In this document: piece after piece, positions 13,983-21,878 of the stretch
How the letters are laid out: each line of letters opens with the position of its first letter
Position numbering within the stretch: position 1 is the first letter of the stretch
IMG/VR virus record: IMGVR_UViG_3300004369_000097
Location: 1-29,421 of that record
Origin: a virus
Strand: one strand, 5' to 3'
DNA: 29,421 nucleotides
The notes under the pieces: generated by a model
The model's input: only the letters and a program-made list of their open reading frames with translations
Databases searched by the model: none
What the model was told of the DNA's origin: nothing
Program-made: the position numbers and the translations under genes

Positions 13983-16274
13983 TCAGTACACTCCTACGAT
14001 GAATTGCTCACCTTCTGGTCTTGCAGTGAGCTTTACAAAAGTTGTATCGATCTCATTGAATTTCACAAACGTATTCTCACTATAGTCAAAGCTTATGTAG
14101 GCTCTTTTGTCTTTATCAGACGCCACCTTCAGTGTGTTTTTTTGATCGTCAAAACCCAAAACGCTTGTATCTTGAATAGAACGGAACAATGAAGAGTTGA
14201 TTCCCGGCCCACCAGTTCTCCATGTACTTTCGGTTGGCAGGAATTGAGAGATCGATCCTGAGTTGTTAAACAAATAAACACCTTCACTCAAGTCGGCGAA
14301 TTCTCCTTCTAGTCTTGTTGGTCCTAGAATGTCTTGTAATTTTCGCACATTTTGGAATGGTACACCAACAGTTCCTTCGGTTCTGTAAAAGCTTCTGATG
14401 CGGAAGAATGGTCCAACGCCATCATTTCTGGCAAAGTAACCTGCGTTTCCTTTCCATACACTGCGATAAACGCTGTAGTGTCCATAGGTGGGCGAGCCAT
14501 CTCCCTCATAGACGGCAGGATTTTCAGACAACTCCTGTGCGCCATTCAGATAGTTGTCTTGTATCAATCCGACACTTGTGTTTGACAAATCCACCAAACT
14601 CAATGTCAATAGATTTTCGTTGGTGGGAGATGTGTTTGGAAGAATGGTTCCAGTTGTTGCACCAAACACAAAGTACGATTGGGAATTGTTTGAATTAAGA
14701 TTTACCCAGTTCCAAGGTCTTGTCATTGAGTCTCTTGTGAAGTAGGTGTCGCTGAATCCGTTATATTCACGAACCTCAATTGTTTCACTGGCCACTGGAT
14801 CGGCTGCACCACGGCCACTGGCCCAATACAACATGTTGACACCATTACGACCAGATGATGTTGTGCCTCTATTGGCAAAGCCAACATTCTTGCGAAATTC
14901 TCTTTTCTGCTCTTCTTCATTTGGCACACCGTCTAAAAATTCATCATTTCTGAGAACTGTCAAAGAAGCCGTAGTTGTCAATTTGAATGTTTCACTAATC
15001 AATCCGTATTCATAGGCACGCACTGTTGTATCATCATTGAAAATCCACATCCAAAGATTTTGATTTTCAATGATATCGATAGAATCTTCATAGGTTGTAA
15101 TGCGATATGATCCAAACTCCGTGTCTACACGCAGTTTCATATCATACAATCCTCCAACACTAAATGACGCTGTTGTGACTGATGAGTTTGGATGCTGAAG
15201 ATCGTCTCCCAAGGCCCAAGTGTATTGAACAATTGGATCAACTGGATTATCCACTTCGTTTAGAGGTTCACCACCATAGCTGTATCCGGGCGTGGCTGGG
15301 TTTTCTCCAGAATATACTTCCATGCGAATTAAGGAGTTGATCGGTGATCGAATTCTTGGCACAGAATCAAACGGACCATTTGGTGGAATACCGGGAGTAA
15401 CATCCTGAATACCAGACTGTTCAATGTACTGAATGATAGCTGGTTCGGGTGCCTTCACACGAGCGTTGATCCAATTCTCAAAGATACACACATCGGAACC
15501 AAAATCGTTTTCAACGGTCAATTTGACCGTGTAGATTCCCGGCTTGTGATAAATCTTTTTGATCTTGCCGCTATCTTCGTCACGCACAATAACATCAATG
15601 TCACCATCAGAAACTTGACTTGTGGCACTGACAAGAGAGAACAAAGAGATAATAGATGTGGTCTGATCTCCAAAATCCCATGTGACTTTAATGTCACCTG
15701 TATTGCCGTCAGTTCCAAGTCTGAAGCTAAGATTATTGAATTCAACTTCAAGAGGTACAATGCCCGTGCGAATGTCAGATGCAAACCACGCACGAGGAAC
15801 AAGCACGATTTTTCTCAAGAAGTTGATGCGACCTTCCAGAGTTTCTCCAAAAGGTTCTGAATCGATTGTACCTTCAACTCCACAAAACTCTTGGATTGCA
15901 ATAAGCGCATTCTTCAAGTTGTTGTGATGGCGTGCCATCACATTCACGGTAACATTTGTAATCCTTTTGGGCTTGATGTTGTCTTCAAATCCTTCAAGTA
16001 TTTCTAAACCACTAATTGAATATGCGTCTGCATCAAATGCAGTATAGTGGAAAGAAATCGCTCGTTTGTCTATGTCGCTGCATTGTTCAGTGAGCGTAAT
16101 CAATCCAGTCTCAGGCATTAACAATGCGATCTGAGGATCAGGTTCCAGATATATTGTGGTATCGCCCGGATTGTAGTCTTCAGCCAACACAAATCGAATG
16201 GCATCATGGGCCGCAAACAAATTATCGTCGCCGTCAAATTCTTCTGGGTATCGAGATGATACGGGTATTGCCAT
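13983..16274 (-). CDS. PKD-family virion protein 2, 763 aa
   Basis: ATG at 16274 with GGAG five bases upstream. The N-terminal domain (about 1-140) matches its paralogs by position and by the motif MARHHNNLKNALIAIQEFCG. PKD-type domain 1 spans about 160-280 (VTWDFGDQTT, later YHKPGIYTVKLTVENDFG). A second is at about 330-410 (YTWALGDD, later FSVGGLYDMKLRVDTEFG). The C-terminal 340 residues are a large, Ser/Asn/Thr-rich beta region (for example YFVFGATTGTILPNTS) that I do not recognise; it may be a receptor-binding or beta-propeller-like domain. PKD domains in phage virions usually act as spacers or bind surface glycans. Confidence 0.92.
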   Translation of the reverse strand: MAIPVSSRYPEEFDGDDNLFAAHDAIRFVLAEDYNPGDTTIYLEPDPQIALLMPETGLITLTEQCSDIDKRAISFHYTAFDADAYSISGLEILEGFEDNIKPKRITNVTVNVMARHHNNLKNALIAIQEFCGVEGTIDSEPFGETLEGRINFLRKIVLVPRAWFASDIRTGIVPLEVEFNNLSFRLGTDGNTGDIKVTWDFGDQTTSIISLFSLVSATSQVSDGDIDVIVRDEDSGKIKKIYHKPGIYTVKLTVENDFGSDVCIFENWINARVKAPEPAIIQYIEQSGIQDVTPGIPPNGPFDSVPRIRSPINSLIRMEVYSGENPATPGYSYGGEPLNEVDNPVDPIVQYTWALGDDLQHPNSSVTTASFSVGGLYDMKLRVDTEFGSYRITTYEDSIDIIENQNLWMWIFNDDTTVRAYEYGLISETFKLTTTASLTVLRNDEFLDGVPNEEEQKREFRKNVGFANRGTTSSGRNGVNMLYWASGRGAADPVASETIEVREYNGFSDTYFTRDSMTRPWNWVNLNSNNSQSYFVFGATTGTILPNTSPTNENLLTLSLVDLSNTSVGLIQDNYLNGAQELSENPAVYEGDGSPTYGHYSVYRSVWKGNAGYFARNDGVGPFFRIRSFYRTEGTVGVPFQNVRKLQDILGPTRLEGEFADLSEGVYLFNNSGSISQFLPTESTWRTGGPGINSSLFRSIQDTSVLGFDDQKNTLKVASDKDKRAYISFDYSENTFVKFNEIDTTFVKLTARPEGEQFIVGVY

Positions 16275-16281
16275 GATTCTC

Positions 16282-17310
16282 CTATAGAACGATCAAAGGT
16301 GTTGGCAACTCAACCTTTTTGAGTCTGCCGTTCGAAAAAATATCCAAGAGTGTAACTGTGTACTCACCGGGCTGTTGATAAATGTGTGAAATCTCATGTG
16401 CATCTGGGTCTTCTTGTGTATAATTTTCGCCATCTCCAAACAACCAGTTTCTTTGCACAATATCCCCGTCTGTCTGGTCCACAAAACGAAATTCCTTTGG
16501 AGTTTCAATAAGTTCCATTGCAGTTTTCACAGAATAAGGATCAGTCGTGTCCTCGACATAGAAAAATGGAATCGCCTCATTGGAATCGACGGTTATGTAA
16601 TCTTTTTTGGTTGCAATCCCTTGTGCGCCCGTAGAAGTGATAACATTCAATTTCACTGTGTATGTGCCTTCTGTCAGGTATGTATGTCGTGGACTCTTAT
16701 CCAAAGATGTTCCACCATCTCCAAAATCCCACAAATACCGAGCAATGTGTCCGGTAGTGAAATTCTGGAATGTTACCCTGTGGGGAGGAGGCCCTTTAAT
16801 CAAAGAAGCTCGAAAGAGTGGCTTAGGAGCAAGAAATCTTACCTCTTGGAATTTCAGAATTCCGTTAAGAGATTCTTCTGTTGGAAACTCCCGAACTCCC
16901 AAATCCACCTCCATGTTAATCAAGGCGTCTTTAACTGCATTGTGGTGATCCGCAACAACAGCGTTCGTTACAAAAGTTGTTTTGGCAGGCCAGTGATTCC
17001 TTCTTGACCCAGCGAATCCACGTTTCAAACTCTGAAATGTATTGCTGGTTTTCTTTTCGTAATAGATCAATTCTGCCGAACCGGGAGAACCCGGTGGTGG
17101 CCCAACTCTCAATTGACCTTTGCTTGGAAATCCAGTGGCGTCTTCGACAACAATGATATTGCTATTGTATGTGAGAGTTTGCTTCAACAGCGTCTCTGAA
17201 TTGTTCGTGGCTTCGTACAGAGTATCCTTATCATCAAGGGCCTCTGGGAAGATCGATAAATCACCTGTTTGGTATCCTTCATCTAATGAAGAAATCTTGT
17301 CTACTGCCAT
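16282..17310 (-). CDS. PKD-family virion protein 1, 342 aa
   Basis: ATG at 17310 with AGG about eight bases upstream. Layout: N-terminal domain (about 1-150) containing DTLYEATNNSETLL, RVGPPPGSPGSAELIYY and VADHHNAVKDALINMEVDLG; PKD domain 1 at about 175-240 (YLWDFGDGG, then HTYLTEGTYTVKLNV); PKD domain 2 at about 270-335 (RNWLFGDGEN, then HIYQQPGEYTVTLLDI). The WDFGDG and Y-x-x-x-G-x-Y-T-V-x-L signatures are diagnostic of PKD repeats. It is the shortest member of the adjacent trio and could be the adaptor form. Confidence 0.93.
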   Translation of the reverse strand: MAVDKISSLDEGYQTGDLSIFPEALDDKDTLYEATNNSETLLKQTLTYNSNIIVVEDATGFPSKGQLRVGPPPGSPGSAELIYYEKKTSNTFQSLKRGFAGSRRNHWPAKTTFVTNAVVADHHNAVKDALINMEVDLGVREFPTEESLNGILKFQEVRFLAPKPLFRASLIKGPPPHRVTFQNFTTGHIARYLWDFGDGGTSLDKSPRHTYLTEGTYTVKLNVITSTGAQGIATKKDYITVDSNEAIPFFYVEDTTDPYSVKTAMELIETPKEFRFVDQTDGDIVQRNWLFGDGENYTQEDPDAHEISHIYQQPGEYTVTLLDIFSNGRLKKVELPTPLIVL

Positions 17311-17313
17311 TTC

Positions 17314-18036
17314 TTAACCTCGTGCTTTTGCTTTCGCTTCCACTTTGGGTGTCTCTGTCTTTGACTCCTTCCCGTGTTCTAACATTTTGGTTTGGATTTG
17401 GTTGACAAGACCAATCACATGAGATTTTACAGGCGAACCGTTGTCTAACGACAACACAGTCTTGATGAATTCTGGATCAAGAGGCTTATTAAACATTACT
17501 CTCAGATTAAACTCTTCGAGTAGCTTCTCGTTCCAGTATTCTCTCTGTGCCTGTTCATCATCCAGCGGTTTCATTTCACCAACGACTGCAATAATGCGGT
17601 CGTAGCCATGCGCCAGAAACGACATCTCTTCCATTACGTTTTTCAGCTTTTGCTGAACTTTTTGTGCAGCTTTGGTGAGTTGTTCCTTTTCTCTCTGCAA
17701 CTTTCTTATATTTATCTCACACTCCCTGATTCTCAGATCGAGATATTCGCCTTTATCTGATTCGTCCATTGTGGCCAAATCTCTGATGGTTCGATCCATT
17801 CTCTCAATTCTGATGTCGAAGAGTTCGAGTTCGTCTTCACAGTCCACCAGTTGTTTGCTATAAGATTCAACTGTTTCACGTCGAGCATTGAGTTCCCTGA
17901 CAATTTGCCAAAGTTGTGATTGTCCGGTTGGCTCCTTGCCGATTATGAATTTTTCGATCTGAAAGAAGGTATGACGGTCAGGAAGTGTGTTTTTCTTCAA
18001 GATACCTTCCACCTTCTCTGTAAGTTCTGTTGACAC
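17314..18036 (-). CDS. Coiled-coil protein, 240 aa (GTG start)
   Basis: I choose the GTG at 18036, preceded by AGGAGG and a seven-base spacer; the frame is open upstream to a TTG at 18060 that has no such site. Residues about 45-145 are heptad-like and highly charged (for example LVDCEDELELFDIRIERMDRTI and IRKLQREKEQLTKAAQKVQQKLK), which indicates a long coiled coil. The C-terminus is a Lys/Glu/Ala-rich tail (TPKVEAKAKARG). It directly precedes the PKD trio, three bases before it, so it may be a rod, chaperone or assembly partner. Family not recognised. Confidence 0.88.
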   Translation of the reverse strand: MSTELTEKVEGILKKNTLPDRHTFFQIEKFIIGKEPTGQSQLWQIVRELNARRETVESYSKQLVDCEDELELFDIRIERMDRTIRDLATMDESDKGEYLDLRIRECEINIRKLQREKEQLTKAAQKVQQKLKNVMEEMSFLAHGYDRIIAVVGEMKPLDDEQAQREYWNEKLLEEFNLRVMFNKPLDPEFIKTVLSLDNGSPVKSHVIGLVNQIQTKMLEHGKESKTETPKVEAKAKARG

Positions 18037-18075
18037 TGAATGTCCTCCTATTTTCTTCAATTAGAAGAGTGTCAT

Positions 18076-18104
18076 TTGCATTTTTCTTGATTGTCCACTA
18101 TGAT
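18076..18104 (+). promoter_or_regulatory. Sigma-70-like promoter of the LAGLIDADG gene
   Basis: TTGCAT at 18076-18081, a 17-base spacer and TATGAT at 18099-18104 (5 of 6 to TATAAT). The predicted start, six to seven bases after the -10, coincides with ATG 18111, so the mRNA would be leaderless. Confidence 0.65.
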
Positions 18105-18110
18105 AACAAC

Positions 18111-18875
18111 ATGAGAAGAAATATCATTCCTAAAGACCAACTTGTTCATCTCTATCATGAGAAAAAGAAAACAGATTTGGAGATCGCCAAAATCTTCCAT
18201 TGCACTAAAGGAACGGTGTACAACACAAGGAAAAGGTTTGGCATTAAGAGGTTGAAAAGATGGGAAAGGAACATCTGTCATCCAACAGAAGAGCAATTAC
18301 AAATTTTGTACGGCACTCTTCTTGGAGATGCTTCTCTTACTAATGGCACAAAAAGTTCTTACAGATGTGAGTCCATATTGGAGGTGAAACATTCTTTCAA
18401 ACAAAAACAATATCTCTTTTGGAAACATAAGATGCTGGCATCGCTTTGTGCCTCAAAACCCAAACAGCTTAAGAACAAGCAATGGAGAATTAGAACCTTT
18501 CACCATCCCTATTTCAGCCAACTGAGACAGGAATGGTATCCTCATGGTGTGAAATGCTTAAAAAGTATTGATTGGTCGAAATTAACTCTGTTGAGTGTTG
18601 CTGTTTGGTATATGGACGATGGTTCTTTGAGCAAAAGTTCTAACTTCATAAGATTGCACACTTGCTCATTTACCAAGTCAGACCATATAATTCTTTCAGA
18701 GTGGCTGTTGAAGCAATACGGCATTTCTTCTTACATGAGAGAATACGACGGATATCGCAACTTGGTTATTGATATTGACTCAAGGCTTGAGTTCGTTAAT
18801 ATGATTAAGCCATTTGTCATTTCGTCAATGTCTTACAAAACAACGTTTCGGGAGTATGACCGATGGGTAAATTAG
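18111..18875 (+). CDS. LAGLIDADG homing endonuclease with N-terminal HTH
   Basis: 254 residues. The start at ATG 18111 has no Shine-Dalgarno; see the promoter at 18076-18104. The N-terminus has a helix-turn-helix-like segment (KKKTDLEIAKIFHCTKGTVYNTRKRFGIK, about 18-46). The nuclease domain has two catalytic motifs: LYGTLLGDASL (about 66-76) and LLSVAVWYMDDGSL (about 160-173), with the acidic residues in GDAS and MDDGS. This resembles the LAGLIDADG_2 family (group I intron-type endonucleases, often freestanding in phages). It would cut a target in related phages to spread itself. Its last 13 bases overlap the start of the next gene, a common place for such elements to settle. It is an intact, apparently functional gene. 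Confidence 0.92.
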   Translation: MRRNIIPKDQLVHLYHEKKKTDLEIAKIFHCTKGTVYNTRKRFGIKRLKRWERNICHPTEEQLQILYGTLLGDASLTNGTKSSYRCESILEVKHSFKQKQYLFWKHKMLASLCASKPKQLKNKQWRIRTFHHPYFSQLRQEWYPHGVKCLKSIDWSKLTLLSVAVWYMDDGSLSKSSNFIRLHTCSFTKSDHIILSEWLLKQYGISSYMREYDGYRNLVIDIDSRLEFVNMIKPFVISSMSYKTTFREYDRWVN

Positions 18876-19447
18876 AACGTGCCGTGGCGTATTTGTCAGG
18901 CCCCATGGAATTTGTTGCAGATCACGGAGTTGAATGGCGTCGAAAGTTCATTGAACTTCTGAAGAAAAAAAACTTGAAGATCGATTGCATCGATCCAACT
19001 AACAAACCGGGTGGCCAAGACATCAAAATTGGCGAGAATAAAGAAGAACAGGTGCGTCTGCAACAAGAAGGAAAATGGCTACAACTCAGAGATTACGTCC
19101 GTTCTTACAGGCGATACGATCTGAGGTTCGTGGACATCTCTGATTTTCTTGTGGTCGTAGTCGATCCTCGTGTACCTCAATGGGGCACCAGCAACGAGGT
19201 TTACTTCGCTGAGATGCAGCATAAGCCAATGTTCTTCATCTGCGACGGTGGATTGTACAATCTACCACGTTGGTTGTTTGATGTGGTGGATATTCAAGAT
19301 CACAATGGAACACGCTGTAATGTGTTTCAGAGCGTTGAGGAAGTGGTCCAAGAGCTTGTTGGCATCGACATGGGCGATATCCCCATGACAGACGAGTGGG
19401 TTTTGGTTCGAAAGTTCATCGAACATCAACGACAAGAGATCGGCTAG
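18863..19447 (+). CDS. Nucleoside 2-deoxyribosyltransferase-like protein
   Basis: 194 residues, ATG at 18863 with GGGAG about nine bases upstream. The N-terminus AYLSGPMEF (9-17) matches the first strand and phosphate-loop-like turn of the nucleoside deoxyribosyltransferase fold. RYDLRFVDISDFLVVVVD (84-101) has the I-x-x-S/A-D-x-x-v-v pattern, and WGTSNEVYFAE (107-117) has the GTxxE helix with the likely catalytic Glu at about 112. Family members exchange or hydrolyse the base of deoxynucleosides or deoxynucleotides, so salvage or nucleotide-pool control is likely. Whether it transfers or hydrolyses is not visible. The upstream overlap with the endonuclease suggests that the endonuclease inserted next to this gene. 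It converges with the minus-strand 204-aa gene, overlapping by four bases. Confidence 0.85.
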   Translation: MGKLERAVAYLSGPMEFVADHGVEWRRKFIELLKKKNLKIDCIDPTNKPGGQDIKIGENKEEQVRLQQEGKWLQLRDYVRSYRRYDLRFVDISDFLVVVVDPRVPQWGTSNEVYFAEMQHKPMFFICDGGLYNLPRWLFDVVDIQDHNGTRCNVFQSVEEVVQELVGIDMGDIPMTDEWVLVRKFIEHQRQEIG

Positions 19448-19454
19448 AAGCCGA
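19440..19454. other. Palindromic hairpin over two converging stop codons
   Basis: TCGGCT (19440-19445) and AGCCGA (19449-19454) form a perfect 6-bp stem with an AGA loop. The plus stop (19445-19447) and the minus stop (19444-19446) lie inside it. There is no T-tract, so it is at most a weak two-way terminator. Confidence 0.4.
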
Positions 19455-20058
19455 ATTCTCGCCAATCCAACTTTTGTTCTGTTTGTGGCATGTTGGCCCA
19501 TCCGTGAAGACGAGATTCCATAGTGATTAGTTCCGTGAAGTCGGTATCTAATGGGAATATGCCACCTTGCGGAACAATCACTGGTTGGTGCATGAGGTGC
19601 ATGATGTCTCCTGCTACCAAAGGAGACTCGCCTGCGATCATCTCACCGTTGACAACCACAGAACTATTTGAGAACACCCACTGAGTTTCAACCCATCCTT
19701 GGCCTTCATCTGCGCCAAGGTAATTCATTGATCTCAGTCTTAATCCAGAGAACACATTGATGCTTTCAGTTCTGAGGTTTGGCCAGAGTTCCATGATGTA
19801 AGGAGGCGGATTCTCCTCGAACATAAATTCTGAATACTCCAGATATCTGTCCTCGGCTGGATGACAAAGATGAATTTCCCCAAATCGGGGGCCGGGAACA
19901 ATGTAGGCGGATTCTCCGTGATACAATGTGGAGGTGTTTTGTTCATATTGAACATGCAATTCAATAATTGGAACACGATCAACGATGACTGTACCAGATG
20001 TTCTGATGCAGAATCGCCAATGAAATGGACCGGGTTCGCTTATGTTCCAATGATACAT
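19444..20058 (-). CDS. Unrecognised 204-aa protein in the tail block
   Basis: ATG at 20058 with TAGGAG seven to eight bases upstream; the preceding gene stops at 20066. The sequence is rich in aromatic residues, Pro and Glu with alternating hydrophobic strands (for example GTVIVDRVPIIELHVQY and SSVVVNGEMI), which suggests a beta-sandwich. It has no signal peptide, membrane helix or known catalytic motif. Its place between a glycosyltransferase-like gene and the coiled-coil/PKD genes makes a virion or glycan-related role possible, but I cannot assign one. Confidence 0.82.
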   Translation of the reverse strand: MYHWNISEPGPFHWRFCIRTSGTVIVDRVPIIELHVQYEQNTSTLYHGESAYIVPGPRFGEIHLCHPAEDRYLEYSEFMFEENPPPYIMELWPNLRTESINVFSGLRLRSMNYLGADEGQGWVETQWVFSNSSVVVNGEMIAGESPLVAGDIMHLMHQPVIVPQGGIFPLDTDFTELITMESRLHGWANMPQTEQKLDWREFGF

Positions 20059-20065
20059 CTCGCTC

Positions 20066-20602
20066 CTAAATGACTCTTAAACCAACAATGGCTTTGAATT
20101 TACAGCCATATTCTTTTGCACCGGCTGCCCAGACTAATTTAGAATGTTCAAAGTCATTTTCGCCTTTGAACTCTGGCCAGTCACCGATTGTTTCGAACGT
20201 TTTTTTGTTGATAAGAACGCCATCTAAGGGAGTGTCTAAGAAGTCACACTTCCGGTCTATAACAGGAAAGAGAATATCTTTCTCATCCTGAGCGAAATAG
20301 AACTTCCGCTCAACGAATTGAGTAAAGCGTCCGCCTGCGAAAACCAACAATCCCCACTCATGTTCAAGCCGTTTGAATCCGGTGTTGATTAAGGAAGCAA
20401 GAGTGTCACGACCCTTATAGGTCGGACAATACTCCTTAAACTTCTTGAAATCATGAGGTGAAGCATCATTCCCCACAACAGAGATAACATCTCTATTGTA
20501 ACAATGATGCTTCACTGAGGAAACAGTGATTTTCAAGGCGTCCTCTTTCCTATCAGGGCATAATATGACTATGCCCAAATCAAGAGAATCCTTGTTTATC
20601 AT
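20066..20602 (-). CDS. GT-A-like (GT2-type) glycosyltransferase
   Basis: 178 residues. The N-terminus LGIVILCPDRKEDALKITVSSVKHH (8-32) is like the first strand and helix of GT-A enzymes, followed by VISVVGNDAS, the next strand with an Asp. LINTGFKRLEHEWGLLVFAGGRF (about 71-93) matches the N-x-G-x-x-x-a-x-x-x-W-x-x-x-l-D/G-x-G-D segment, although the usual DxD is not evident. DGVLINKKTFETIGDWPE (127-144) and a late ENDFE resemble the acceptor loop of GT2 proteins. It is short for the family (usually 220 or more), so it may be minimal or inactive. ATG 20602 lacks a good ribosome site and is close behind the preceding stop, so coupling is likely. Confidence 0.78.
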   Translation of the reverse strand: MINKDSLDLGIVILCPDRKEDALKITVSSVKHHCYNRDVISVVGNDASPHDFKKFKEYCPTYKGRDTLASLINTGFKRLEHEWGLLVFAGGRFTQFVERKFYFAQDEKDILFPVIDRKCDFLDTPLDGVLINKKTFETIGDWPEFKGENDFEHSKLVWAAGAKEYGCKFKAIVGLRVI

Positions 20603-20610
20603 GATATCGT

Positions 20611-21387
20611 TTATACAAGTGCGATATCGAAGTCGATGCGAATTATGTCCTCATCAGAGAGGGCTGTTGAAAGAGAGAATGTGCCTGCACCGAAATCTGG
20701 TGTGAAACTTAGAAGTGTCCAAGCATCTTCAACCATTACTCCGGGGACATAGACCTCTACATCGCTAAAGATTCGCACTCCGTTAACATACACCCGTAGT
20801 GTCCCTTCGACATAAGGTGTTGCCATAGAGGTCACTTTATAGTTGATGTAATCTGGTTCAATGATGTCATCATGAACCGGATCAAGACCATAAAAATGTT
20901 GGTGAGCAGCACTGGCAGGAAATGCCAAGTTGAACTTTAAGATGTTCGGTGTTGTTACACTCATCGACACAGTGTCAGATGGCTGGAACAACACCGAACC
21001 AGCATCAAACACAACTGTAGCCGATCCATCTGTAACTTGCAAGGTGAGATCAGTAGCTTCATCTGCAATAAGATCAAGTTTGGCAGACTGGGCTGCTGTC
21101 ATCCTTACAAAATTTGTACTATCTGTATGATCGTCCATGCTATGCAGGGCGTCATCAATAGCTTGTTTTTTCAAAGAACCATCTGCTGCGATGGATTGAT
21201 TAAGGCGATTTGCCACGGTGTTTTGCGTACCGATAGCATCTCTCATCTGTTGGATAACGTCATCCAGAGCTAAGTTAATGAGGTTCTGGCGAGTCATCAG
21301 ACTCTTGAGAGGAATGTTGTCTGTATTCCAATGGACCGGATCACTTGGCCCAAATAGAGGTACGTCAATTAGTTCAATGCGTGGCAT
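20611..21387 (-). CDS. Baseplate-attached or tail-fiber protein, 258 aa
   Basis: ATG at 21387 with GGAG upstream. The N-terminal 45 residues (PLFGPSDPVHWNTDNIPLKSLMTRQNLIN) have the D-N/T-x-P-L-x-x-L-x-x-R-Q-x-x-I-N pattern that I associate with baseplate-anchoring regions of phage tail proteins. A helical stretch with DALHSMDDHTD follows. Residues 110-258 are beta-rich and Thr/Ser-rich, ending in a compact domain (ALSDEDIIRIDFDIALV). Its position right after the wedge genes agrees with a fiber or fiber-connector role. The exact function is inferred from place and composition. Confidence 0.85.
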   Translation of the reverse strand: MPRIELIDVPLFGPSDPVHWNTDNIPLKSLMTRQNLINLALDDVIQQMRDAIGTQNTVANRLNQSIAADGSLKKQAIDDALHSMDDHTDSTNFVRMTAAQSAKLDLIADEATDLTLQVTDGSATVVFDAGSVLFQPSDTVSMSVTTPNILKFNLAFPASAAHQHFYGLDPVHDDIIEPDYINYKVTSMATPYVEGTLRVYVNGVRIFSDVEVYVPGVMVEDAWTLLSFTPDFGAGTFSLSTALSDEDIIRIDFDIALV

Positions 21388-21401
21388 TCAGACTCCGCTT
21401 C

Positions 21402-21878
21402 TTAGATGAAGTTTAATCGCCAATTCCATGTAATCTGCATGTCTTCCGTCTTATTCAGATCAGCGAAAGTGGTCAAACTATATAGAGTCCCATCAGCCAT
21501 TTGCAGGGCCATCTCGTTCAAAGTGACACTCACTGCTTCGTCAAAAGAAATAACAGACGTGAAAATCACCTGCGTTGCAATAGTTGGATCGATCATGGCA
21601 ATAACTGGCTTGGACAATCTCGTTGTTCCAAACAGACCGTTTCGGCCTGCATCTACATATTTCTTGACACCACCCTGTGTGCCTCCGTCGCCAAACAACA
21701 TGTGTGTGACGTAGAATTTGAATCCGTCACCAAGTTGGTTGGCAAGGGCCTTGGCAAGAGCTTTTCGTCCATTCTTTAGGACAGTGTTCTTGAAGGAGAT
21801 CGTTTCCTGCCTTCCATCTTTCCAGTCGATAATGGCGTCTACGTCTCCCACAAGTCGGAGTTGTTCTGTTACATTCAT
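21402..21878 (-). CDS. Conserved-looking tail structural protein, 158 aa
   Basis: ATG at 21878 overlaps the upstream stop as ATGA and has AAGGTG about five bases upstream. The sequence contains FKNTVLKNGRKALAKALANQLG (29-50), HMLFGDGGTQGG (59-70), GLFGTTRLSKPVIAMIDPTIATQVIFTSV (81-110) and a C-terminal TWNWRLNFI. This is a beta-rich phage structural type that I have the impression of seeing in large myoviruses, without a precise family name. It is coupled to the 1049-aa wedge-like protein and is probably a baseplate or tail-tip component. Confidence 0.85.
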   Translation of the reverse strand: MNVTEQLRLVGDVDAIIDWKDGRQETISFKNTVLKNGRKALAKALANQLGDGFKFYVTHMLFGDGGTQGGVKKYVDAGRNGLFGTTRLSKPVIAMIDPTIATQVIFTSVISFDEAVSVTLNEMALQMADGTLYSLTTFADLNKTEDMQITWNWRLNFI

